Both the position numbers and the translations under genes were made by a program. The notes under the pieces were generated by a model. That model did no database searches and was not told the DNA's origin. It was given only the letters and a program-made list of their open reading frames with translations. From assembly GCF_040958095.1 (NCBI RefSeq), contig NC_091152.1, positions 17,381,796 through 17,445,795 of the forward strand: a DNA stretch of 64,000 bases, in the 5' to 3' direction. The stretch comes from Procambarus clarkii (lineage: Eukaryota; Arthropoda; Malacostraca; Decapoda; Cambaridae). Position 1 is the first letter of the stretch; the number at the start of each line of letters is the position of its first letter. This document shows positions 35,778 to 47,959 of the stretch, piece by piece.

Positions 35778-36147
35778 AACAACCCGTCCTCTTAAAAATA
35801 ACGTCACTTTTGGCTGGTATGCGCGGCACTATGGCCAAATTTGGACGTAATTTGAAATGAAATCGACTCACAAAAGTGACGTACTGTTCCGTTTTCTGTT
35901 TGAGTCGTCCGGCTTACTCGGCCAGCTTAGAAGAGGCAATTTTCCATTAACGTTTTTCATACCGTTTTGAAACTTTATGAGAATTTCCTGCCCACCTAAC
36001 CTATCAGAGGACCCTTAACTTACTGTTGTTGAAAAAAAAAATCCCAAATATATTTTCATTTTTTTTTTTCAATTTCAAATTACGTCCAAATTCGGCCATA
36101 CGGGCAAACGACCAAAAGCAACGTTCTTTTTAAGAGGACAGGTTGTT
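35778..36147. mobile_element. MITE nested in the Helitron
   Basis: 370 bp with terminal inverted repeats 'aacaacccgtcctcttaaaa' and its near reverse complement at 36128-36147. A second inverted pair inside is 'ggccaaatttggacgtaatt' versus 'aattacgtccaaattcggcc'. TAT flanks both sides, consistent with a 3-bp target duplication. Non-coding. Confidence 0.75.
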
Positions 36148-37099
36148 TATATACCTACTATATACATGCCACATCTGTGACAGGTAAAAACATGCTTTTA
36201 AAAAAATAACAGTGCCTTCTGTTACTCATAAAAGCAACACACGCTATCTATATAAATAAAAATGTAAATGTTTGTTCAAAATCGCTAATCTCCGAAAGTT
36301 CTCCAAAGATTGCATTGAAATTTTGACACAACGTTCCATTCGCATCCGAGCGGGATTTTACATACATATTTTATAGATGTCACGTCTGTGACAGAAAAAA
36401 AAAGTTTTTTTTTTTTAAACTGTGGTTTTTTCATGTGAGGGAAATCTTTGAAATCTCTTTACTGATTGCTTTGAAATTTTGACATAACGTTGCATTCGAA
36501 TAGGTGCGTGTTTTTTTATATACCTATTATATACATGCTTCACCTGTGACAGGATTTTTTTTTTTACACAGCGCCATCTGTTGATGTAAGAGCAACACAC
36601 GCTGTAATCTCCGAAAGTTCTTCACCGATTGCTTTGAAATTTTGACACAACGTTCCTTTTGATTACGTGCATGTTTTTATATACCAACTATATAGATGCC
36701 ACACCTGTAACAGGTAAAAACATGCTTTTTTTTTTAAATAGCGCCATCTGTTGCACGTAATAGCAACACACACACGCAGTACTAAATATGTTACAATTCA
36801 ATTTCAGTGTTCCCGATTGCATTGATAAATTGAATTTTCATAAATTTCTATTTATTTTTATTTTTATTTAATTATTTTGTGTGACATTGCATTGGAATTG
36901 AGCTGTGTTGTTTACCATACCGTTCATTTCGTAAGTATAAGTATTGATGCCACACCTGTGACAGGTAAAAACATTCTTTTTTTTTTAAGAAACAGCGCTA
37001 TCTATTGCACGTAATAGCAACACATGGTATACTAAATATGTTACGATTCCATTTCAATGTTTCTAATATTGATAAAATGTACTTTATAGATTTTGATTT

Positions 37100-37721
37100 G
37101 GGACTCCTGGTTCAACCTTGACGACGAGCGGACGTCTTGACACCACCTCCGTCTGGGAGCCGCCTGTTTTCACGTTTGGTCTTTGCTATTACTGTTTGGC
37201 ATCCCTTTTCCATGGTCTGGATGTACGACGCCTGGCGCCCATATCGTCTTGGGTCACAAGATTGTTGATAGATTTTTTTGTGTGTGTTCTGGCTGGTTCT
37301 CCCAGCGGGGTGACGGTGTTCAGGGGCCGGCTTGGCCAAGAGGTGCCGGGGGCTGGTGGGTCTTGGTGGGCTCCAGGTGTGCCCTCAGCCGTGGTGGACG
37401 GCTGGCTTCTGCTCTGCCGGAGGACACTGGATGACTTTTGAGTTTTAGTTGGGGGCAGAGTTTTGGTTTTTGCTACACAGTGTTCTCTGTGTGGGGCGGG
37501 GCCGGTGCTTGTGACCCTGAAGGACTTCTGGGGCTCCCCCAATGGTATGTCTGCGTTTCTTTGCCGCATGGCATATTAGTTTCCAGTGATTGGCGTCACT
37601 TGTTTCGCGATTTGGCATGGCGTTTCACCTTTCTGGGCTTCGCGATTAACCCTTACCAGGTACGCCGGGGCACATCCGATCCCACGATCGTCGTCGCCCC
37701 TAAACCAACAACAACAACAAC
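37100..37721 (+). mobile_element. 622-bp retroposon with (AAC)n tail nested in the Helitron
   Basis: GC-richer than its host and ends 'cctaaaccaacaacaacaac'. Flanked by 'atagattttgattt' (37086-37099) and 'atagatgttgattt' (37722-37735), a 14-bp target duplication with one mismatch. No recognised protein and no clear Pol III boxes. The tail type matches the 78-bp double-hairpin retroposon. Confidence 0.75.
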
Positions 37722-38785
37722 ATAGATGTTGATTTATTTTCATTTTGATTTAAATATTTTGTGTGACATTGCTTTGGAATTGAGCTGTGTTGTTCACCAT
37801 ACCGTTCATTTTGCGAGCATAGTTTATATTTTAATTGTTTCATTATTTTCTTTTCGTTTTTTTAACCGGTTTCTCTTATATTTCAGTGATGGGAACATCA
37901 GATCATTTGATGTTCCCAATTTTCTGAGGGGAACATCAGTGGGGGATGGTGGGAAGGACGAGGGGAAGGGGGAGTTGGGATGGTGGGGACGAGGGGACAT
38001 GGGGATGGTGAATGTTGCGGTGGACAATGGGACAGGGGCGTGGGAAATGGTGGGGAGGATGAGGGGACGGAGGGATGGGGAATAGTTGGGAGGATGAGGG
38101 GACGGTAGTGAGGAATGGTTGGGAGAAGGAGAGGACGGGTGAGGAGGAGGAGGATGGAGGTGAGGACTGAGAGACAGGGGAAAGGTTGCCACAGCAACGT
38201 GTGGCCGAGTACAGCTAGAACAAAATATGTGACAATTCCATTTCAATGTTTCCGATTGCATTGGTAAATTGAATTTTCATTGATTGCAATTTACTTTTAT
38301 TTTGATTTAATTATGTCGTGTGATATTGCGTTGGAATTGAGCTGTGTCGTATACCGTACCGTTCATTTCGTGAGTATAGTCTATTTTTTTATTTTTTCAT
38401 TTATTTTTCATTTTGTTTTTGTATCTGTTCTTATTTTTCAGTGATGGGAACATCAGATCATTTGGTGTTCCCATTTTCTGATAGGTCCATCAGAATTGGG
38501 AATGCATCAGATAGGAGAGTGGGGAAGGAGAAGGGGACCGGGGAGCGGGGGGATGATATGGTGGGGAGGACGAGGGGACGAGGGAAGGGGGAGATGGTGG
38601 TGAAGATGAGGGGACGAGGGAAGGGGGAATGGTAGAGAGGACGAGGGGATGGAGGAGGGAGGACGAGGGGACGGAGGAGGGAGGCTGTGGCTCAGCAACG
38701 TGTGGCCGGGTAAAGCTAGTTTCAAATAAAACAAATACCAGACCAGTCAAAAACATGTTTTATTCCATTTCCAATTAAACTCTGT

Positions 38786-38787
<2 letters not shown>

Positions 38788-38864
<77 letters not shown>
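38788..38864 (+). repeat. (GT)n microsatellite
   Basis: About 38 GT units directly at the 3' end of the minus-strand LINE-A. Confidence 0.97.
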
Positions 38865-38866
<2 letters not shown>

Positions 38867-40890
38867 CACCTATTTGTACTTACCAATTTGTGCTTGCGGG
38901 GTTGAGCTCTGGCTCTTTGGTCCCGCCTCTCAACTGTCAATCAACAGGTGTACAGGTTCCTGAGCCTATTGGGCTCTGTCATATCTACACTTGAAACTGT
39001 ATGGAGTCAGCCTCCACCACATCACTTCCTAATGCATTCCATTTGTCAACCACTCTGACACTAAAAAAGTTCTTTCTAATATCTCTGTGGCTTATTTGGG
39101 CACTCAGTTTCCACCTGTGTCCCCTAGTGCGTGTGCCTCTTGTGTTAAATAGCCTGTCTTTATCTACCCTATCAATTCCCTTCAGAATCTTGAATGTGGT
39201 GATCATGTCCCCCCTAACTCTTCTGTCTTCCAACGAAGTGAGGTTTAATTCCCGTAGTTTCTCCTCGTAGCTCATACCTCTCAGCTCGGGTACTAGTCTG
39301 GTGGCAAACCTTTGAACCTTTTCCAGTTTAGTCTTATCCATGACTAGATATATGGACTCCATGCTGGGGCTGCATACTTCAGGATTGGCCTGACATATGT
39401 GGTATACAAAGTTCTGAATGATTCTTTACACAAGTTTCTGAATGCCGTTCGTATGTTGACGAGCCTGGCATATGCCGCTGATGTTATCCTCTTGATATGT
39501 GCTGCAGGAGACAGGTCTGGCGTGATATCAACCCCCAAGTCTTTTTCTTTCTCTGACTCCTGAAGAATTTCCTCTCCCAGATGATACCTTGTATCTGGCC
39601 TCCTGCTCCCTACACCTATCTTCATTACATTACATTTGGTTGGGGTAAACTCTAACAACCATTTGTTCGACCATTCCTTCAGCTTGTCTAGGTCTTCTTG
39701 AAGCCTCAAACAGTCCTCTTCTGTCTTAATCATTCTCATAATTTTGGCATCGTCCGCAAACATTGAGAGAAATGAATCGATGCCCTCTGGGAGATCATTT
39801 ACATATATCAGAAACAAGATAGGACCGAGTACAGAGCCCTGTGGGACTCCACTGGTGACTTCACGCCAATCGGAGGTCTCACCCCTCACCGTAACTCTCT
39901 GCTTCCTATTGCTTAGGTACTCCCTTATCCACTGGAGCACCTTACCAGCTACACCTGCCTGTCTCTCCATTTTATGTACCAGCCTCTTATGCGGTACTGT
40001 GTCAAAGGCTTTCCGACAATCCAAGAAAATGCAGTCAGCCCAGCCCTCTCTTTATTGCTTAATCTTTGTCACCTGATCGTAGAATTCTATTAAGCCTGTA
40101 AGGCAAGATTTACCCTCCCTGAACTCATGTTGGCGATTTGTCACGAAGTCCCTTCTCTCCAGATGTGTTACCAGGTTTTTTCTCACGATCTTCTCCATCA
40201 CCTTGCATGGTATACAAGTCAAGGACACTGGCCTGTAGTTCAGTGCCTCTTGCCTGTCGCCCTTTTTGTATTTTGGGACCACATTCGCCGTCTTCCATAT
40301 TTCTGGTAGGTCTCCCGTCTCCAGTGACTTACTATACACTATGGAGAGTGGCAAGCAAAGTGCCTCTGCACACTCTTTCAATATCCATGGTGAGATCCCA
40401 TCTGGACCAACAGCCTTTCTAACATCCAGATCCAGCAGGTGTCTCTTGACCTCCTCTCTCGTAATTTCGAACTCTTCCAAGGCCGCCTGGTTTACCTCCC
40501 TTTCTCCTAGCACAGTGACCTCGCCTTGCTCTATTGTGAAGACCTCCTGGAACCTCTTGTTGAGTTCATCACACACCTCTTTGTCATTCTCTGTATACCT
40601 GTCCTCGCCTGTTCGAAGTTTCAATACCTGTTCTTTCACTATTGTTTTCCTTCTGATGTGACTGTGGAGTAGCTTTGGTTCGGTCTTGGCTTTGTTTGCT
40701 ATATCATTTTCAAAACTTTTCTCTGCTTCTCTTCTCGCCCTGACATACTCATTCCTGGTTCTCTGGTATCTCTCTCTGCTTTCTGGTGTTCTGTTATTCC
40801 GGAAGTTCCTCCACGCCCTTTTGTTCAGTTTCTTTGCTTCCATACATGCCCTATTATACCATGGATTCTTCTGTTGCTTCTCGGATTTTT
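38865..40890 (-). mobile_element. LINE-A, longest copy (reverse transcriptase half plus 3' tail)
   Basis: Minus strand. Linker and N-terminal polymerase (40052-40885): 'KNPWYNRACMEAKKLNKRAW', 'DVRKAVGPDGISPWILKECA' and 'KTANVVPKYKKGDRQEALNY'. After a frameshift near 40045, the palm (39344-40024) has 'DCRKAFDTVPHKRLVHKMER', 'GVPQGSVLGPILFLIYVNDL' and the catalytic 'MFADDAKI'. After a second break near 39350 come the thumb and C-terminus (38985-39345) and a non-coding 3' tail of about 120 bp ending in (AC)n. The endonuclease half is absent (5' truncation at about 40890). Only two or three breaks make it a fairly young copy. It is a CR1-clade enzyme by motif style. Confidence 0.9.
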
Positions 40891-40918
40891 CCCTTTGGTC
40901 ACATCAGAAGGAAAACAA

Positions 40919-41160
<242 letters not shown>

Positions 41161-41227
41161 ACTATTACTAACTACTTTTTTTGGTTCACACACACACACA
41201 CACACACACAAACACTTGGCCGGCACG

Positions 41228-41532
41228 GGGCCGGCGGCCGAGCGGACAGCATACAGGTCATGTGATCCTGTGGTCCCGGGTTCGATCCCGGGCACTGGCG
41301 AGAAACAATGGGCAGAGTTTCTTTCACTCTATGCCCCTGTTACCTAGCAGTAAATAGGTACCTGAGAGTTAGTCAGCTGTCACGGGCTGCATTCGTGTGT
41401 GTGTGTGTGGTGTGGGAAAGAAAAAAATAACAGTAGTTAGAAACAGTTGATTGACAGTTGAGAGGCGGGCCGAAACAGCAGAGCTCCACCCCCGGAAGCA
41501 CAACTAGGTGAATACAACTAGGTGAATACAAC
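41228..41532 (+). mobile_element. SINE1 copy with LINE-A-derived 3' tail
   Basis: tRNA-like head with A-box-like 'gcggccgagcgg' (about 41233-41244) and B box 'gggttcgatcc' (41278-41288). SINE1 body 'gagaaacaatgggcagagtt'. After a GT run, 41448-41532 is 'cagttgattgacagttgaga' and 'ggcgggccgaaa' through 'gcacaactaggtgaat', the LINE-A 3' end. A (CA)n tract follows at 41541-41595. Confidence 0.85.
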
Positions 41533-41539
41533 TAAGTGA

Positions 41540-41540
<1 letters not shown>

Positions 41541-41595
<55 letters not shown>
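41541..41595 (+). repeat. (CA)n microsatellite
   Basis: About 26 CA units after the SINE1/LINE-A tail ('gtgaatac' repeated three times just before it). Confidence 0.95.
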
Positions 41596-41968
41596 ATGGA
41601 TACTAAAGGAAGGAGCAGAAGCACTGTGCCTGCCACTCTCCATAGTGTATAAGAAATCACTGGTAAAAGGGGAATTGCCCAAAATTTGGAAGACTGCTAA
41701 TGTAGTCCGGATATACAAGAAAGGGGATAGACAGGAAGCACTGAACTACAGACCAGAGTCTCTAACTTGCATACCCTGCAAGCTGATGGGGAAGATTGTG
41801 CGAAAAAAGCTAGTGGAACATCTGGAGGGAAAGAACTTTGTAACACAGCATCAACACAGGTTCAGGGATGGCAAGTCCTGCCTCACAGGATTAATTGAAT
41901 TCTACGACCAGGTAACAAAAATCAGGTAAGAAAGAGTGGGGTGGGCAGACTGCATATATTTGGATGCT
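41596..41968 (+). pseudogene. LINE-A reverse transcriptase fragment, + strand
   Basis: Reads 'KIWKTANVVRIYKKGDRQEA' and 'GKSCLTGLIEFYDQVTKI', then frameshifted 'ERVGWADCIYLD', matching 40035-40390 of the long copy. It ends where the Penelope-like element begins. Confidence 0.85.
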
Positions 41969-43937
41969 TCTATACTGGTACGGAGTCTTGAAGTGGGTAG
42001 AATATAGTTGTGCATTAATTGGCTGTTGATTGCTGGTGTTGACTTTTTGATGTGTAGTGCCTCGCAGATGTCAAGTCGCCTGCTATCGCTGTATCTATCG
42101 ATGATTTCTGTGTTGTTTGTTAAGACTTCTCTGGTGATGGTCTGGTTGTGGGAAGAGATTATATGTTCCTTAATGGAGCCCTGTTGCTTATGCATTGTTA
42201 ATCGCCTGAAAAGAGATGTTGTTGTCTTGCCTATGCTGAGTTCTTTGGGGCTTACAATCCCCAAGTGAGCATTTGAAGGCATAGACGACGTTGGTCTTCT
42301 TTAAAGCGTTCTGCTTTGTATCTGGAGAGTTTCTCATGAGTAGGTTGGCCGTTTTTTTGGTTTTATAGTAAATCGTCAATTTTATCTTCTGATTTTTTTC
42401 TGTAGGGATAACGTTCCTATCAACAATATCTTTCAGGACCCTTTCCTCCGTTTTATGAGCTGTGGAAAAAAGTTCCTGTAAAATAGTCTAATAGGGGGTA
42501 TAGGTGTTGTGTTAGTTGTCTCTTCAGAGGTTGATTGGCATTTCACTTTCCTTTTTTTGATGTCTTCAACGAAATCTTTGGAGAAGCCGTTGTTGACTAG
42601 GACCTGCCTTACCCTACAGAGTTCTTCATCGACTTGCTTCCATCCTGAGCTGTGGCTGAGAGCACGGTCGACTTAAGTGTTGACAACTCTCCTCTTGTAC
42701 CTGTCTGGGCAGTCACTGCTGGCATTTAGGCACATTCCTATGTTTATTTCCTTAGTGTAGACTGCAGTGTGGAAACCTCCGCTCCTTTCCATGACTGTTA
42801 CATCTAGAAAGGGCAGCTTCCCATCCTTCTCCATCTCATAAGTGAAACGCAACACTGAATTCCGCTCGAATGCCTCCTTCAGCTCCTGCAGACGTCTGAC
42901 ATCAGGTACCTGTGTAAAAATGTCGTCAACATACCTGCAGTATATAGCAGGTTTCAAGTTCATGTCAACTAAGACCTTCTGTTCGATGGTACCCATGTAG
43001 AAGTTCGCAAACAGGACATCTAGGGGAGAACCCATGGCGACCCCATCTACTTGCTTATACATGTGCCCATCCGGGCTCAAGAAGGGTGCCTATTTAGTAC
43101 GAGCTTGGAGTAGTTTCCTTAGAATGTTTTCTGGTATGTCAAAAGGAGTACAGGCCGTATCACGATACACTCTGTCCGCTATCATCCCGATTGTTTCATC
43201 CACAGGTACGTTGATAAACGGTGATTCTACGTCCAACGAGGCTCTTATTCCTGTGGCCTGTGTTCCCCGCAGTAAGTCAACAAATTCCTTTGGAGACTTC
43301 AGGCTGAAGGCGCAAGGGACATAAGGGGTCAGCAAGTCGTTTAGTTGCTTTGCCAGTCTGTACGTGGGTGTGGGTATCTGGCTAATGATTGGCCGAAGTG
43401 GGTTTCCAGGCTTGTGTGTCTTGACATTTCCATACGCATATCCAGGTTTGTATTCCCCAATAATCTTTGGCAGGTGGAGTCCGGATTTCTTGGCGTTCAC
43501 AGTTTCGATCAATCTGTTAACCTTTGCTTTCAATTTGACTGTAGTGTCCTTCGTTACCCTTTGGAATTTAGTTTTGTCAGAGATTATGAGGTTCATTTTC
43601 GCCAGATATTCGTCTTTTTTAAGAATGACGTATATTGGCGACTTGTCACCTCTCCTGACGACTATCTCCTTGTTCTCACGAAGGTTCTTAGCAGCCGCTT
43701 TGAGCTCGGGGGACAGTACGGTGCTTCTGTAGTTGCCTCGAATCTTTCAATCCGCAATAAGTTCTGCTTGTAAGGTATCTTTGGTGGTGATCTTCTTTTG
43801 TGTCTCGAGGTCGAATATGTCGTCCAACAGAATCTCCAACTCCACTTTCCGGGCCATCTCACTCGGTCTGAACATAACGTGACAGTTTATACCCAGATTT
43901 AGGAGAGTGACTTTGTCCTCAGTGAGGTTGATTCCAG
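41969..43937 (-). mobile_element. Penelope-like element with reverse transcriptase and GIY-YIG endonuclease
   Basis: Minus strand. The N-terminus from 43935 reads 'INLTEDKVTLLNLG'. The reverse transcriptase has 'GYAYGNVKTHKPGNPLRPII', motif A 'GIRASLDVESPFINVPVDET', then 'KQVDGVAMGSPLDVLFANFY' and the catalytic box 'YCRYVDDIFTQVPD', then 'GKLPFLDVTVMERSGGFHTA'. The C-terminal GIY-YIG nuclease (41930-42300) shows 'VVYAFKCSLGDC' and then 'IGKTTTSLFRRLTMHKQQGS'. This architecture is diagnostic of Penelope-like elements. In-frame stops near 43746 and 43092 and frameshifts at about 42260-42670 make it defective. It is about 2 kb and nearly full length. Confidence 0.92.
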
Positions 43938-44205
<268 letters not shown>

Positions 44206-44267
44206 CTCTCACAAGCGTCGTCCCGATCGATGTCTTAAAGGGAGTGTAGCCATCAGGGAGAGTTGGT

Positions 44268-46333
44268 CCATGATGCCTCCCCCACCCACGTGGACCACTC
44301 TCCCACCCCCGTGGACCACTCTCCCACCCACATGGACCACTCTCCCACCCCCGTGGACCACTCTCCCACCCACGTGGACCACTCTCCCACCCCCGTGGAC
44401 CACTCTCCCACCCACATGGACCACTCTCCCACCCCCGTGGACCACTCTCCCACCCACGTGGACCACTCTCCCACCCACGTGGACCACTCTCCCGACCACG
44501 TGGACCACTCTCCCGACCACGTGGACCACTCCCCCGCCCACGTGGACCACTCTCCCACCCACATGGACCACTCTCCCACCCCCGTGGACCACGCTCCCAC
44601 CCACGTGGACCACTCTCCCACCCACGTGGACCACTCTCCCACCCACGTGGACCACTCTCCCACCCCCGTGGACCACTCTCCCACCCACGTGGACCACTCT
44701 CCCACCCCCGTGGACCACTCTCCCGCCCCCGTGGACCACTCTCCCACCCCCGTGGACCACTCTCCCACCCCCGTGGACCACTCTCCCACCCCCGTGGACC
44801 ACTCTCCCACCCCCGTGGACCACTCCCCCGCCCACATGGACCACTCCCCCGCCCACATGGACCACTCCCCCGCCCACATGGACCACTCCCCCGCCCACAT
44901 GGACCACTCCCCCGCCCACATGGACCACTCCCCCGCCCACATGGACCACTCTCCCACCCACGTGGACCACTCCCCCGCCCACATGGACCACTCTCCCACC
45001 CACGTGGACCACTCCCCCGCCCACATGGACCACTCCCCCGCCCACGTGGACCACTCCCCCGCCCACGTGGACCACTCCCCCGCCCACGTGGACCACTCCC
45101 CCGCCCACGTGGACCACTCCCCCGCCCACATGGACCACTCCCCCGCCCACATGGACCACTCCCCCGCCCACGTGGACCACTCCCCCGCCCACGTGGACCA
45201 CTCCCCCGCCCACATGGACCACTCCCCCGCCCACGTGGACCACTCCCCCGCCCACGTGGACCACTCCCCCGCCCACATGGACCACTCCCCCGCCCCCGTG
45301 GACCACTCCCCCGCCCACATGGACCACTCCCCCGCCCACATGGACCACTCCCCCGCCCACATGGACCACTCTCCCACCCACGTGGACCACTCCCCCGCCC
45401 ACATGGACCACTCCCCCGACCACGTGGACCACTCCCCCGCCCACATGGACCACTCCCCCGCCCACATGGACCACTCCCCCGCCCACATGGACCACTCCCC
45501 CGCCCACATGGACCACTCTCCCACCCACGTGGACCACTCCCCCGCCCACATGGACCACTCCCCCACCCACATGGACCACTCCCCCGACCACGTGGACCAC
45601 TCCCCCGCCCACATGGACCACTCCCCCGCCCACATGGACCACTCCCCCACCCACATGGACCACTCCCCCGACCACGTGGACCACTCCCCCGCCCACATGG
45701 ACCACTCCCCCGACCACGTGGACCACTCCCCCGCCCACATGGACCACTCCCCCGCCCACATGGACCACTCCCCCACCCACATGGACCACTCCCCCGCCCA
45801 CATGGACCACTCCCCCGCCCACATGGACCACTCCCCCGACCACGTGGACCACTCCCCCGCCCACATGGACCACTCCCCCGCCCACATGGACCACTCCCCC
45901 GACCACATGGACCACTCCCCCACCCACATGGACCACTCCCCCGACCACGTGGACCACTCTCCCGCCCACGAGGACCACTCTCCCACCCACATGGACCACT
46001 CCCCCGCCCACATGGACCACTCCCCCGCCCACATGGACCACTCCCCCGACCACGTGGACCACTCCCCCGCCCACATGGACCACTCCCCCGCCCACATGGA
46101 CCACTCCCCCACCCACATGGACCACTCCCCCGCCCACATGGACCACTCCCCCACCCACATGGACCACTCCCCCGACCACGTGGACCACTCCCCCGCTCAC
46201 ATGGACCACTCTCCCACCCACGTGGACCACTCCCCCGCCCACGTGGACCACTCCCCCGCCCACGTGGACCACTCCCCCGCCCACGTGGACCACTCCCCCG
46301 CCCACATGGACCACTCCCCCGACCACGTGGACA
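44268..46333 (+). repeat. 21-bp minisatellite, about 98 copies
   Basis: Unit 'gtggaccactcccccgccca' + 'c' with three variable spots: ccc(a/g)cc, (c/g)ac versus ccc, and ca(c/t)gtgg or acatgg. The left third is mostly 'ctctcccacccccgtgg', the rest mostly 'ctcccccgcccacatgg', so variants are regionally homogenised. 21 is a multiple of three with no stop, so several frames on both strands stay open for 600-800 codons; none is accepted as a gene. Many units carry CACGTG. Confidence 0.97.
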
Positions 46334-46696
46334 TACAGGAAAAAAGGTTGAGAAACGTCAAAATATTTCTAATTTCGATGATTTTTAGTACAAAACATAA
46401 TGCACGAAAACTTGCTTAAAAACGCAATATTATGCGAAATCCTGAGATTTGTAGACAAATTCACATATCGTGAGGAGACTTGAGGTAGTTGCGAAATGTT
46501 AGTAAATTCGAATATTTTTACTAAAAATCATACATGAAAAACGTGAAAAATGTCTATATATTACCAAATTCGAGGACTTTTACTTCATGTCATAAAGCGA
46601 GGTTTCGTGTTATTAAGATCATTAAAAAGGCATATGAAAATGTTGCTCTAGTACAAATTATAAAAATCAATGTGTTTTCATTAGAAGTAACTAAAA
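46334..46696. other. AT-rich, no gene recognised
   Basis: Sequence with loosely recurring 'catgaaaaacgtgaaaaatg'-like words. Possibly a decayed satellite; not supported further. Confidence 0.4.
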
Positions 46697-47025
46697 TGTT
46701 TTTATTTATTTATTATTTATTTATTTATATATATACAAGAAGGTACATTGGGTTTGTGAGAATACATTGGATAGTACAGTATTTACACTCTTGTAAAGCC
46801 ACTAGTACGCGCAGCGTTTCGGGCAGGTCCTTAATCTAGCAGATAATTTTAAGTAGGTAAATTCTATCAGAATTGATAAATGATAAAGATACATTGCAAG
46901 AGAAAAATGAGATGAGAGAGCTTAGTAAGTATATTAAAGCACATTGTTATATTAAAGCTCTGATTGATTACATTGACAGCTTGATTAGTAATTTAAAACA
47001 AGATTAATAGACACCATACTGCAGA
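46697..47025 (-). mobile_element. LINE-C 3' untranslated fragment
   Basis: Matches 57248-57580: (ATTT)n, 'tatacaagaaggtacattgg', 'gccactagtacgcgcagcgt', 'ttcgggcaggtccttaatct', 'gtatattaaagcacattg' and 'gattacattgacagcttgat'. Minus orientation, with the AT-rich tail at the low-coordinate end. 5'-truncated. Confidence 0.85.
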
Positions 47026-47054
47026 TTGATTGATGTTCCTGATTTTATGTTTAG

Positions 47055-47958
47055 GTTACCGACACCTCCCTTGTCCCCTCGTCCTCCCCACCATTCCCCT
47101 CTCCCTCGTTCGATGATTTCCCAAATGGTCTGATGTTCCCATCAGAAAATTTGGAACATCAAGTGATCTGATGTTCCCATCACTGAAGTATAAGAAAAAA
47201 ACTGTTAAAAATGGAATTAAATTATGAAAAAATAAAAAAAATAAACTATACTCACGAAATGAACGGTATGGTAAACAACACAGCTCAATTTCAACGCAAT
47301 TCACACAAAATAATTAAATCAAAAATAAAATATATCGAAATCTATGAAAATAAAATTTATAAATGCAATTGGAAACATTGAAATGGAATGGTAACATATT
47401 TAGTATAGCATGTGTGTTGCTATTACGTGCAGCAGATGGCGTTGTTTTTCAAAAAATGCATGTTTTTTACCTGTCACAGGGTTGGCATCTATATAGTAGT
47501 TATATAAAAAGACGTACCTATTCGAATGCAACGTTGTGTCAAAATTTCCAAGCACTCGGTGAAGAACTTTCAGGGATTACAGTGTGTGTTTCTCTTACGT
47601 CCAACAGATGGCGCTGTTTTAAAAAGAAAAAACATGTTTTTCCTGTCACAGGTGAGGCATGTGTATAGTGGATATATAAATAGATGCGCCTATTCGAAGC
47701 AACATTGTGTAAAAGTTTCAAGACAATCGGTAAAAAAGTTTCGAAGATTTCCTTCATGAAAAACACATGAAAAACACAGTTTTTCAGAAAACCCATGTTT
47801 TTTTTATCGTCACAGACGTGACATCTATATAGTATGGATATAAAAACCTGCTCGGATGAGAATGGAACGTTCTGTGAAAATTTCAAAGCAATCGGTGAAG
47901 AACTTTCGGAGATTAGCGGTTATGAACAAACGAGCATTTCCATTTTTATTTATATAGA
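47055..47958 (-). mobile_element. Non-autonomous Helitron, second locus
   Basis: The minus strand begins TCTATATAAATAAAAATGGA at 47958 after an A and carries the same ~180-bp unit repeated about three times, then the 'accgttcatttcgtgagtat' module and the 'gatgggaacatcagatcact' hairpin (47150-47185). It breaks off at about 47055 without the GCTAG terminus. Confidence 0.75.
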
Positions 47959-47959
47959 T

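Larger units (their letters stand above)
35715..38719 (+). mobile_element. Non-autonomous Helitron(s), composite
   Basis: Two 5' termini TCTATA(T/A)AAATAAAAATG at 35715 and 36247, both preceded by A. Two 3' termini ending GCTAG at 38218 and 38719, each after a hairpin-like 'cagcaacgtgtggcc' context about 10 bases upstream; the second is followed by T. A...T flanks and a CTAG end are Helitron hallmarks. Inside are tandem units of about 180 bp ('ctccgaaagttcttcaccga', 'ttgacacaacgttcc', 'cacctgtgacaggtaaaaac', 'gcgccatctgttg'). A module of about 160 bp ('tgttacaattcaatttcagt' ... 'accgttcatttcgt') occurs three to four times. No Rep/helicase is seen. It carries nested insertions. Confidence 0.75.

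Noticed and set aside
41228-41300. tRNA gene (Ser/Leu-like)
   Set aside because: Head of SINE1. The same head occurs at 25540-25612 with the same SINE body attached.
44268-46333. CRISPR-like array
   Set aside because: Units are contiguous with no spacers, and the genome is eukaryotic.
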